Part shown: piece after piece, positions 1 to 8,164 of the stretch
How the letters are laid out: the number at the start of each line of letters is the position of its first letter
How positions within the stretch are numbered: the first letter of the stretch is position 1
NCBI GenBank assembly: GCA_029262575.1
Contig: JAJCZC010000035.1
Coordinates: forward strand, 1-64,000
From: Candidatus Babelota bacterium
GTDB taxonomy: Bacteria > Babelota > Babeliae > Babelales > Vermiphilaceae
Direction: 5' to 3'
DNA: 64,000 bases
The notes under the pieces: generated by a model
What the model saw: the letters and a program-made list of their open reading frames with translations, nothing else
Told to the model about the DNA's origin: nothing
Database searches by the model: none
Made by a program: the position numbers and the translations under genes

Positions 1-29
1 TTTTTTAAACTTTAAGAACATCGCATTAA

Positions 30-698
30 TTAAAAATGATGCGTTTGTGACAAACAGAAGGCCAACAACTTTGCCAATGTATGTCGATGCATGCATGCTA
101 CAATTTGGCTCTCAGTTATCTCTCCTGCCGCCACCTTTTCCTTTAGCTCTTGCGGTGTTGCCTTGCATGGCACACCTTCACACGCCGCCAAATGCGGTGA
201 AATCGCTTCTTCAAACGCACCATCATTGAGAAGGACGGTAAATCCAATCTTCTTAAGAACTTTCTTTGTGCTGTTTAATTCAAGATCTGTTATAGTCATT
301 GCATCGCGTATTTGCTCAGCATTAGAAACGGCATCTGCTTTTTTCTGTGCAAACTTTTCTAACATTGCACAAATAACTTTTTTGCTCAAGTGATGACTAT
401 TGTTTGCATTCATGTGAGCATGCATTATCTCAATAAACATCTTAGCTTCACTCTGACGGTTTTGATCGATAAATGCATAAACAAGATCGCTCAACATTCG
501 CTCCTTCATGCATCTTTTTAAATCTGCACCTGTTTTTTTGTGTTTTTCGTAATAGTTATGCATTAATTCTTGCCAAGTTGGCAAGCCTTTTTGATCTTTT
601 GCTATTTTTTGATTTTTTGCTGATAGCAATGGTTGATCACTATTTGCAGATGCGTGAATAAGAAATGGGCTTAATAACAATAACAAAATATGCTTCAT
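30..698 (-). CDS. Exported protein of unknown function
   Basis: I do not recognise a family. The 222-residue product opens with a clear Sec signal peptide (MKHILLLLLSPFLIHASA) and a mature part that is charged and probably all-helical, with scattered cysteines near the C-terminus (CEGVPC). The start is supported by AAGGTG a few bases before the ATG. It lies downstream of a run of three minus-strand paralogs, 135 nt beyond the last, so it may share their transcript, but it has no similarity to them that I can see. Likely periplasmic or secreted. Confidence 0.8.
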   Translation of the reverse strand: MKHILLLLLSPFLIHASANSDQPLLSAKNQKIAKDQKGLPTWQELMHNYYEKHKKTGADLKRCMKERMLSDLVYAFIDQNRQSEAKMFIEIMHAHMNANNSHHLSKKVICAMLEKFAQKKADAVSNAEQIRDAMTITDLELNSTKKVLKKIGFTVLLNDGAFEEAISPHLAACEGVPCKATPQELKEKVAAGEITESQIVACMHRHTLAKLLAFCLSQTHHF

Positions 699-833
699 GA
701 AAACACCTTAACATCTAAAAGTAAACAACTAGTTTTGCCCTAATTACACCTGTAACCAAAGCCCTCTTCACATGTTAGGATATCATATTTAAGTGATCTT
801 ACGCAACAATATATGTAAAAAAACAGCCCTGCT

Positions 834-2018
834 CTAAAATCCAGCCAATGCTATCACATAGCTAATTGCACCAACAATGCCTGACCATAATGAAGTAATC
901 ACACTTGCATCAGCTACAGCATAATACATATCTTCGTTTGGATACTTTGCACAAAATGCTGCAACATCAACCCCATCTTCATCAAAAGAGAAGCCGACTC
1001 TTTCATAGCCAAGTTGAGGTAAATACTTTTCAACTGCTCGCATATGTGCTTGGCCCACAACAACACTAATCGTGCTCCGTTCATTAGATTTAACCTGTTT
1101 TGTGTGAAGAAGGTGCAAAATGTATGCATCAATAAGCTCAACTGATGATAGATCTAAAACGTGCTTAAAGAGCTCGACCAACTTATCTTTTGTACGCTTA
1201 GATTTTGTTTTTCGCAAAAATGCAAGTTCGCGCCCCAAACGTTCGTGATAATAGTTAAATGCATAAAAAGATGCCGCTTTGAATTGCTTTAATTCATAAG
1301 CCAATGGATTTTTCATCAAATCTGTGGCAAAAAAATCTGGTAGATCTTGAAATATAATTTTATGTTCACGCATAATGTTGCAAATAAATCGCATAAACGG
1401 CTTATATCGATTCAGCACTTTGCTATAAAATGCATTAAGCTCTGGCGTATCTTCATATGATGCAATCTCATTAAAAAGTTGTTCAATCACAAACGGGATA
1501 ATTAAATGCCCATCCTGATAATTGCTGATATTCAAGCGCGGTGCATCACAGGTCATTGTTTGTCTGAAATCAACGTTGTCATAAGCAACACCGTGCTCAT
1601 CAAAAAAGTGCGGTAATAAAAACAATGCGTTGTTCTTTTGTTGTGCCACATCTTCTTTGCGCGCATCTTCGAGAATATCTGCCAACCTGCCAAGACCTTT
1701 CTGGATATCCTTCTGGTCTTCAGGATAATTATAATGAGCATAAAATCTATCTGTATGCGTTACAATCATATCAGCATCATTAATCGCTTCTAACAAAACA
1801 CAATCATTCTTGTTTTTATATTGCGCCATAAAGTTAGCAATATCTTTGGCTTGCTTAAAGCCTGCATTCAACTGATCATGAATATCACCAAAAAAAACAA
1901 TCGACTGCTTTTGGCCATTATCCAGTTCACGATCCCATTTTGATATATGCACAAAATCTGCGTGCAAAATTGATGAAATAGTAAGAGATGATAATAATAA
2001 AAATATTTTTTTAGTCAT
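834..2018 (-). CDS. Exported TIKI/TraB-like protein, paralog A
   Basis: First described here of three tandem paralogs. After a signal peptide (residues 1-20, cleaved after HA) comes GDIH at 44-47, a conserved glutamate at 77 in LLEAIND, an xDFR motif in the middle, and a second GxxH (VGQAH, ending at residue 325) followed by LPQLGY. Two GxxH motifs, an intervening acidic residue and arginine, and a C-terminal LP-x-LGY match the layout of the TIKI/TraB/GumN metallo-superfamily; that assignment is by motif only. The ATG at 2018 is chosen over an upstream in-frame ATG because GGAG sits 6 nt before it. Each of the three genes follows the previous within about 35 nt, so they form one operon. Substrate unknown. 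Confidence 0.75.
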   Translation of the reverse strand: MTKKIFLLLSSLTISSILHADFVHISKWDRELDNGQKQSIVFFGDIHDQLNAGFKQAKDIANFMAQYKNKNDCVLLEAINDADMIVTHTDRFYAHYNYPEDQKDIQKGLGRLADILEDARKEDVAQQKNNALFLLPHFFDEHGVAYDNVDFRQTMTCDAPRLNISNYQDGHLIIPFVIEQLFNEIASYEDTPELNAFYSKVLNRYKPFMRFICNIMREHKIIFQDLPDFFATDLMKNPLAYELKQFKAASFYAFNYYHERLGRELAFLRKTKSKRTKDKLVELFKHVLDLSSVELIDAYILHLLHTKQVKSNERSTISVVVGQAHMRAVEKYLPQLGYERVGFSFDEDGVDVAAFCAKYPNEDMYYAVADASVITSLWSGIVGAISYVIALAGF

Positions 2019-2048
2019 ACTTAACTCCATTTATTTAATAACATCCAA

Positions 2049-3212
2049 TTATATTCGCCCCATCCAACCAAAAGTAGATAAAAACAGACCTTTGATAAAA
2101 TCCACAAAAGATATAAATAAACTGTTTTTTTCATTCTTCTGCATGGTTTTTAACTGATTTGCACAGAAAGCCCCAAATGTTTGCGTACCTTCTTTTCGCC
2201 AATCGGCAACTTGTTTGTACCCAAGCTCTGGTAAAAAAGTATTAATCGATGACGCATGCGCTTGTCCAACACATACTGCTAGTAAGTCATTATTACAATT
2301 TTGAACTTGTCGCTGATCCAGCTCCTGGAGTATAACGACATCAACAATATCGGTCATAGCTAGATAAAAAGCATATTCCAACTCGCTGAGTAAAGCTGCT
2401 TTGACTTCTTCTGACCTATTACCCGCTTTCAACATTTTGATTATCTGATTTAAACTCTTATGTATACTGAGGTTATCTTCTTTAATCGCTGGCAGAAAAA
2501 CCTTTGCATCAAACTCGTTACAGTCATCCAAAAGAAGATTAAAATAATATTGAGGCAATTCTTTATATTCTAGACTGTGCAGCTTCATCACACGCACTAC
2601 TTCTTGCAAAAATGGCTTAAATTGCTCAATGCACCTTTGAGAGCACTGAGACGTAAGACTAGAGACCTCTCTTTCCATCAACTTATTGATCCAGTGATTC
2701 ATTCGCCAACGCAAAAGATCACTCGCACATTTGCGACTGAATGGAAAGTTGGGAGCATCTGGTGTGAGGCCAAGTCTAAAGTCAATATTACTCGACAAAA
2801 CCCCGTATGTATCAGCAACACACTTTAGGATATAAAGCAAGTCGCTGCTGCCTTCTTTTGAAGCCAATTTTTTATGCTCTTTGTATGCTTGATACATGCT
2901 ATGAAATTCACCAACCAATTTTCCCTTAAAATCATGCTCTTCATCAAATTCCTTAACATCTTGTGCTACTAGATCCAGATCATTAATATCTTCATACAAG
3001 AGATGACCTGATGTTGCTGCGCTACAAAACTTTACAAGATCAACAGCTTGCCTATGTCCTTCTATGTAGACACTGTGCAGATCTGAACATGTTAACACAT
3101 ATTGCATCTTTTCAGGCTCTATTTTTCGTTGCCAAAAAGTTGCTTCTACAATATCTGCATTTAAGAAACGCGTAAACAAAAACGTAAATAGTACACATAT
3201 TTTTTTAGTCAT
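2049..3212 (-). CDS. Exported TIKI/TraB-like protein, paralog B
   Basis: Middle member of the tandem trio. Signal peptide to about residue 19 (FLNA), then SDLH at 43-46 where the sister proteins have GDxH, YEDINDLD after it, IDFRLG in the middle and VGQAH with LPELGY near the C-terminus. The loss of the first glycine (G to S) makes it the most diverged copy at the putative active site, so it may be altered in activity. Start at the second in-frame ATG because GGAG precedes it by 7 nt, exactly as in paralog A. Family assignment rests on shared motifs with its neighbours. Confidence 0.72.
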   Translation of the reverse strand: MTKKICVLFTFLFTRFLNADIVEATFWQRKIEPEKMQYVLTCSDLHSVYIEGHRQAVDLVKFCSAATSGHLLYEDINDLDLVAQDVKEFDEEHDFKGKLVGEFHSMYQAYKEHKKLASKEGSSDLLYILKCVADTYGVLSSNIDFRLGLTPDAPNFPFSRKCASDLLRWRMNHWINKLMEREVSSLTSQCSQRCIEQFKPFLQEVVRVMKLHSLEYKELPQYYFNLLLDDCNEFDAKVFLPAIKEDNLSIHKSLNQIIKMLKAGNRSEEVKAALLSELEYAFYLAMTDIVDVVILQELDQRQVQNCNNDLLAVCVGQAHASSINTFLPELGYKQVADWRKEGTQTFGAFCANQLKTMQKNEKNSLFISFVDFIKGLFLSTFGWMGRI

Positions 3213-3246
3213 ATAAAGCTCCATTTATTTAATGATAATTTTTTAT

Positions 3247-4386
3247 TTAAAAACCAAAAAGTGATTTGCATTGATCAATAATATTGGTAAAAAAGCCAAG
3301 CACACTATCAATTAATGTAGGCTGCTGGCGCAAATTCAATGCTATATCAAGTGCATCCTTATCATGTTGACCTACCACTTTGATATACCCCAAACTTGGC
3401 AATAAACGCTCAATTGCATAGGTATGCCCTAAACCAGCACAGATGCAAATAAGATTCTCTTTATCAAGCTCTATTTGCTTTTGATAGAGCGCATGCACTA
3501 TCAATGCATCCAATAGTGGCGCCAATGTTCGGTTAGAAAAAGTAAGATCAATCTGTTTTAACAATACAGCTTTATCCACTTGCTTGCCTGAGCGCAGATC
3601 ACTTTGCAAGTTTGCTATTTTTTGTGCTGAAGTGACTAACAATGGATGAGGGCTATCATAAGTAAAGTCCGTTAAATCAACTGATTGCGGGTCTTTAAGC
3701 AAAAGATCGCAAACATAATGAGAAAATAGACTCATTGGTTTATCAGTCTTTATAAACTGCTTAACCAATTGCCGTACCGGCTCAAATTTATTTAAAACTC
3801 TTTGATAGTATGCAACGAGTTCATCAGAATCCTTAAACGATCTAATGCTATTACATACATTCTCAAGAACAGTCTCAACCACTTTTCTATGATCATAACC
3901 ATGCTGATCAATCAATTGCGTCATTGGTGCATATGTAATCAACTGGCGGAATTCAAGGCTGCTGCAAGGAATACCTGCATCTTGCGCCAATTCAGGCACT
4001 AATACAATGTTGGTGATTAAGCCATCTTGCACATCTTGTTTTCTGTATGTATGAAGATCGTCCTGGAAATCCTGCACGCTTTTTATCATATCTTGATATG
4101 CAGCAGAACCATCGGCTCCCTCAGCTAAAACATCTAAAATTGCTTTATAATTAAAAGCATCCTCTACAATAATTTCGCGGTCACCCGAAACATCTTTTAA
4201 TGCCTGCATAAGTTGCTCAATCTGCTTAACACCCTTTTTTAAGGCGCCATGCCTATCGCCCAACATAACTAAGTGCTGTTTTTGATTATCTTTAGCTGTT
4301 TTTTCCCAAATTGATAACTGAGTAAAATCAGCTTGGACCACGTTTGCATAGACTAAAAATAGGGGCAGAATCATTGTTTTTTTCAT
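3247..4386 (-). CDS. Exported TIKI/TraB-like protein, paralog C
   Basis: Promoter-proximal gene of the trio. Signal peptide MKKTMILPLFLVYANVVQA, then GDRH at 43-46, IVEDAF about 40 residues later, LEFRQL in the middle and AGLGH with LPSLGY near the C-terminus. Both GxxH motifs are intact, so if the family assignment is right this copy should keep metal-binding residues. An AAAGGAGA Shine-Dalgarno precedes the ATG. The three mature proteins share the framework along their whole length but are strongly diverged, which argues for old tandem duplication and selection on the motifs. Confidence 0.74.
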   Translation of the reverse strand: MKKTMILPLFLVYANVVQADFTQLSIWEKTAKDNQKQHLVMLGDRHGALKKGVKQIEQLMQALKDVSGDREIIVEDAFNYKAILDVLAEGADGSAAYQDMIKSVQDFQDDLHTYRKQDVQDGLITNIVLVPELAQDAGIPCSSLEFRQLITYAPMTQLIDQHGYDHRKVVETVLENVCNSIRSFKDSDELVAYYQRVLNKFEPVRQLVKQFIKTDKPMSLFSHYVCDLLLKDPQSVDLTDFTYDSPHPLLVTSAQKIANLQSDLRSGKQVDKAVLLKQIDLTFSNRTLAPLLDALIVHALYQKQIELDKENLICICAGLGHTYAIERLLPSLGYIKVVGQHDKDALDIALNLRQQPTLIDSVLGFFTNIIDQCKSLFGF

Positions 4387-4479
4387 GTCTTCTCCTTTAA
4401 AAAAATTATCAATAGTTTTAGTATGCCCAAAACAAAAATTATGTCAAATCGGATTTAATTGTTGCGGCGACATTTCAGC

Positions 4480-4507
4480 TTGTATTTTTCCTGCTTTCTG
4501 ATATAAT
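4480..4507 (+). promoter_or_regulatory. Sigma70-type promoter for the CaaX gene pair
   Basis: TTGTAT (4480-4485) and TATAAT (4502-4507) are separated by 16 nt and lie about 60 nt before the ATG at 4567. The -10 is a perfect consensus. It is placed in the intergenic gap between the divergent TIKI/TraB-like operon and the CaaX genes. Confidence 0.6.
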
Positions 4508-4566
4508 TAGATTTGTGTAAATACCGAAAAAATGGCCGTTTTTAAAAAAAATGGAGAAATAATTAG

Positions 4567-5250
4567 ATGAAATTACATTTTTTTACTGTTTTAACCCTTG
4601 TTTTGACAAATTTAGCCTGGGGAGCAAGCGGCTCAAAAAATAAAGATTCACCCCCAAAAGAAGCTTTTCAAGTGGCATCAGCAAATGCCAAGCACGCATT
4701 CTATATCGATAGCGACACTTATAAAGGCGTATTCATAGCCTGTATTCTCGATGGCCAAAATGAAAAGGTAAATAACGGTATCTTTCATCGCATTCACAAC
4801 AAGTTCCATAAACTGACCAATGATGAAAAAGAAAACGCCGCCCTTATCAAAGATATTTATGACGACAGCTGTCTTAAAGCACTAAGAGGCAAAAAATTCT
4901 TTGATGAAGAAACCTGTCGAGAACTCAGAATAAATAAATACAACTATTGCGATTTGCCTCGATATATTGCTTGGCTAAGTTGCGTTTATACACCAGATAA
5001 AACAAAATATATCGCACAAGTTTACAGCTCATGCCCAAAACAATTCCCAAATATTAAGGCTTATGACAACGTTGATCTAAGCAATGCTGTGAAACTAAAC
5101 AAAAATACTCTCTCTTTTTCATTCAAGGGAACTGCAATTACTGCAGCAATTGGCGAACTAAAAAAAGAATACGCTGCGCAAGAAGAGCGGCGTCAATTTC
5201 TTACACAATTAAACCAAAATCATGGCCGTTGCGACTGCAACATATTATAA
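4567..5250 (+). CDS. Exported protein ending in a CaaX box (CNIL)
   Basis: Unknown family, 227 residues. Signal peptide MKLHFFTVLTLVLTNLAWGA is followed by a charged, mildly cysteine-rich body and a terminal RCDCNIL. The last four residues, Cys-Asn-Ile-Leu, fit a CaaX prenylation signal with X = Leu (geranylgeranyltransferase I class). Bacteria do not prenylate such boxes; host enzymes can if the protein reaches eukaryotic cytosol. A GGAGA lies about 10 nt before the start. The next gene has a similar size, signal peptide and CaaX end, with weak internal resemblance (LPRYIA versus LPKYIA), so the two may be old paralogs. Function as a host-targeted protein is an inference. Confidence 0.82.
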   Translation: MKLHFFTVLTLVLTNLAWGASGSKNKDSPPKEAFQVASANAKHAFYIDSDTYKGVFIACILDGQNEKVNNGIFHRIHNKFHKLTNDEKENAALIKDIYDDSCLKALRGKKFFDEETCRELRINKYNYCDLPRYIAWLSCVYTPDKTKYIAQVYSSCPKQFPNIKAYDNVDLSNAVKLNKNTLSFSFKGTAITAAIGELKKEYAAQEERRQFLTQLNQNHGRCDCNIL

Positions 5251-5294
5251 TAACAAAAGGGATACTCAATCTTTCAGCACATATGAGGCACCGA

Positions 5295-5972
5295 ATGTTT
5301 AAACAATCATGCATTGCCACTTTTTTCATTTTTGCTGCTATCATGGCTCAAGATGACACTATTGAACAGTGCAAAATCGATATCACGTTTAGCTTAGATG
5401 GCCAGACAAGGAAAACCATCCCAGCATTATTTATATTCAGTCGAAAAAGTAATGTACCTTCTCTGAAGGCATTATGTGCAAGCATTATAAATAAGCACAC
5501 TATTGATCAAAACAAACAAAAAATGCTTCCTAAATACATTGCGTTGCAAATTGATCAACAAAAAGAAGGTGTTATGAACTGCTTTGGGCAAATTATAAAA
5601 TACATTATCACACAAAATCGAAAGCCAAAAGAGCTCAAAGAATCTCTCTATCACGCACAACTCTTTGACCACATTAACTTAAAAAATCTCAACTTGCTCC
5701 AAGCACATGTATATATCAAACAAAATAAACAATACGCGTTATTAAACCTAAACTTTAAAAGAGATCCCTCTACTCATTGGATTCCTCAAGTTTCAATAGA
5801 ACCGGTCAAGTCATCCTCGTATCTTCAAAAGGAGTTAATCCACATCTGGCATATGTCCAAAGAGGGAGGCATGATCCTCACTCATGATCATGTAGCCCCA
5901 AACAAAAAACTGGAACCAGAACAAAGTGCTGATGACGGATTTGGCATCGAAAGCGAATGCATTATTTTATAA
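5295..5972 (+). CDS. Exported protein ending in a CaaX box (CIIL)
   Basis: Unknown family, 225 residues from the ATG at 5295; I prefer this start to an in-frame one at 5229 because GAGG lies a few bases upstream and it yields a clean signal peptide (MFKQSCIATFFIFAAIMA). The body has no recognisable domain. The C-terminus is ESECIIL, a textbook CaaX sequence (Cys-Ile-Ile-Leu) of the geranylgeranylation type. It follows the preceding CaaX gene by 44 nt and is probably co-transcribed from the promoter at 4480. No terminator is obvious before the convergent methyltransferase gene. Confidence 0.82.
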   Translation: MFKQSCIATFFIFAAIMAQDDTIEQCKIDITFSLDGQTRKTIPALFIFSRKSNVPSLKALCASIINKHTIDQNKQKMLPKYIALQIDQQKEGVMNCFGQIIKYIITQNRKPKELKESLYHAQLFDHINLKNLNLLQAHVYIKQNKQYALLNLNFKRDPSTHWIPQVSIEPVKSSSYLQKELIHIWHMSKEGGMILTHDHVAPNKKLEPEQSADDGFGIESECIIL

Positions 5973-6050
5973 AAATAAAAAAAATATGTGCACATTAAAA
6001 TGAATGTAACATTGCAAATTCGAGCACTATAAGAAAAAAACGGAATGAGA

Positions 6051-6806
6051 CTATTTTTGCGCAACAAACAACATCACATCAAATGGGCCGCTGTCTTCAT
6101 AGCCTGATGAAACCTGTATATCTTTAAATCCAACCTGCTGCAACATCATCTGAAACTCATAACGACTATACCAACGTATTGTCATATCTTTAACGTCTTT
6201 TGCTATGCATTCGCTCTTTTGCCAAACATCATAACGATACGAAACAAAAAACTTCTGCTTATTTGGCTCATGAATTAATTTTTCTGAAACGGTAATCTTT
6301 TTATCATCACATGTGATTGATTCATGCTGATGCCATTCACCTAATGTTTGTGCATTGTGCCATGGCAGATGAAGATAAATAACAAGCTTGCCGCCAGGCA
6401 ACAAATGATCGTAAAAATTGCGTAATGTTTTTTGGGCATCATCACGATTCTCTATTTGTTGAAATGACCCTAATGGAGAAAACATGCAACCATACTGTTT
6501 TGGTAACTCTAGATCTTGCATAGTTTGATGATAGAGAATGGGGTCTAATCTTTTGGGCTCTGATTTTTGCCGACATTGCGCTAGCATTTCAAGCGAAGCA
6601 TCAAAACCCTCAATTTGATAACCACGTTCAAGCAATGGCAACAATATGCGGCCAGTACCGCACGCGATCTCCAATGCAGGAGCAGGCAACATTTCGATGT
6701 GTTGAATAAAAAATGCCAACTCTTGTTCATCAATTTCAGGGAAAAATTGATCATATAGTTGGGCTGGCAAACCTGAATAGAACTGCTTCATGATGAGCGC
6801 ACGCAT
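6051..6806 (-). CDS. Class I SAM-dependent methyltransferase
   Basis: Cytoplasmic methyltransferase of about 250 residues with no signal peptide. Motif I is ALEIACGTGRILLPL, followed by the acidic FDASLEML that binds the ribose of S-adenosylmethionine, and FSPLGSFQQI in the position of motif IV. The layout matches the small Methyltransf_11/25-type proteins; the substrate cannot be told. The ATG at 6791 (MKQFYSG) is an alternative start, as neither has a good Shine-Dalgarno. It sits downstream of the envelope operon with about 90 nt between, and may have its own promoter. Confidence 0.82.
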   Translation of the reverse strand: MRALIMKQFYSGLPAQLYDQFFPEIDEQELAFFIQHIEMLPAPALEIACGTGRILLPLLERGYQIEGFDASLEMLAQCRQKSEPKRLDPILYHQTMQDLELPKQYGCMFSPLGSFQQIENRDDAQKTLRNFYDHLLPGGKLVIYLHLPWHNAQTLGEWHQHESITCDDKKITVSEKLIHEPNKQKFFVSYRYDVWQKSECIAKDVKDMTIRWYSRYEFQMMLQQVGFKDIQVSSGYEDSGPFDVMLFVAQK

Positions 6807-6897
6807 ATTTTGATTAGCATAAAGTCCCCCAAGGGCTTGTTATTATAAATATACTATTAATAATAACAGGTAAAAGGGATTGATACAAAAGCCTTTT

Positions 6898-8142
6898 TTA
6901 GAAATTAAGCCCCAAAACAACACCCGCTGTTTTGGCAACAATGGATCGTTTACCATTAAATGGTATATCCACAAAGGCCGAAACATAAGGCGACCAACGA
7001 GAACATTCATCCATATGCTGTGCAAAGTCGTAATTTAGGATAAAGAATGCATCATGTGTGGTGAATCCACGCAAACTAATTGCAGTGTTTGCAATGTCGG
7101 TGGAAAATTCATTTGAGGAAATCGAAAGTATATCCTGGCCACGTTTATAAAATTGATAAGCAACTTCAGCAGATAGACCACCTAAACAATTATATACTTC
7201 AAAGTAAAAGCTAAATTGTTGCGTAAGGCCAAAGTCTTTAAATGCGTCCGCTTTTTGTAACAACAAAAGATCTGTTTGGCGCACATCTGTTTTGATGCGC
7301 CGACAACGATTGTTGCCAAAAAGATGCATCAGCTGCACATCCAAACCAGCTTTCACATAATTGCCTAAATATAAATCCAAACCTATGGCAAACACTACGC
7401 CAATAGTGCCATCATTGCCAAAAGGAAAGGCTAAAATTTTATCCTCATCAGTTTTTAGGCCAGTAGGAACCGTCATGCCCAAACGACCATTGATGGTCAC
7501 ATTGTGCAAGAGCTCCTTTTGCTGTGGATAATCATTGATCCATTCAAGAGAAATAGTGGTATCACCAACACCACCGCGTTCCCACCCAGTTATATCAAGC
7601 CCGCCTAAATCACACACATTTTCAGCCAAACAATTGGTCAAATAACATTGTGTTCGCGCATCTTGAATTGCAACATTTTGCGTTAAATCTTGCCAATACA
7701 CATCTTTGAGCTTCATTTTATAGTAGGGTAGATAGAGCGCTAATGATAAATGATAGTCAAAAAAGAAACGTGCACCAAAACGCAAAGCCGTATCAACATC
7801 AAATGATCCACATGGGGTCAACTGTCCACGAAAGCAATCATCATCGGCATCAACACGAATGCGCTTTTGCCCAATTTTCGTGGAAGAATCAAAGCCGTTC
7901 AACATAGTTAATGCATTTTGCTCACATTGATATATTTGTAATGGATTAACTTCATTGCCATCAATGCCAAACGCATTATCCCCAAAACCAAATTGCCCTA
8001 TACCATAAAGTTGTAACCAACTATCAGCCTGTTTTGGCGGGCGTAACAAAATTTGATATGGGCGAACTAAATTCATACTATAAAGACTGGTTGCAAACAT
8101 AAAGCAACACAATAAATAAACCAGTCTGCGAATGTTAAACAT
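6898..8142 (-). CDS. Outer-membrane beta-barrel candidate
   Basis: About 414 residues. Signal peptide MFNIRRLVYLLCCFMFATSLYS, then alternating hydrophobic and polar segments rich in Gly, Tyr and Phe (LQLYGIGQFGFGDNAFG; FFFDYHLSLALYLPYYKMKL; FYFEVYNCLGGLSAEVAYQF) and a C-terminal strand ending in phenylalanine (GVVLGLNF), as outer-membrane barrels do for BAM recognition. The start at 8142 is fixed by AGAGGAAC upstream; an earlier in-frame start would overlap the preceding gene. It lies 22 nt after the large exported protein and forms an operon with it. Porin, anchor or transport role is open. Confidence 0.72.
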   Translation of the reverse strand: MFNIRRLVYLLCCFMFATSLYSMNLVRPYQILLRPPKQADSWLQLYGIGQFGFGDNAFGIDGNEVNPLQIYQCEQNALTMLNGFDSSTKIGQKRIRVDADDDCFRGQLTPCGSFDVDTALRFGARFFFDYHLSLALYLPYYKMKLKDVYWQDLTQNVAIQDARTQCYLTNCLAENVCDLGGLDITGWERGGVGDTTISLEWINDYPQQKELLHNVTINGRLGMTVPTGLKTDEDKILAFPFGNDGTIGVVFAIGLDLYLGNYVKAGLDVQLMHLFGNNRCRRIKTDVRQTDLLLLQKADAFKDFGLTQQFSFYFEVYNCLGGLSAEVAYQFYKRGQDILSISSNEFSTDIANTAISLRGFTTHDAFFILNYDFAQHMDECSRWSPYVSAFVDIPFNGKRSIVAKTAGVVLGLNF

Positions 8143-8164
8143 GTAGTTGTTCCTCTTTGCTCTT

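Noticed and set aside
914-1141. Alternative-frame ORF within the TIKI/TraB-like gene
   Set aside because: Lies wholly inside a conserved gene in another frame, without ribosome-binding site or signal peptide.
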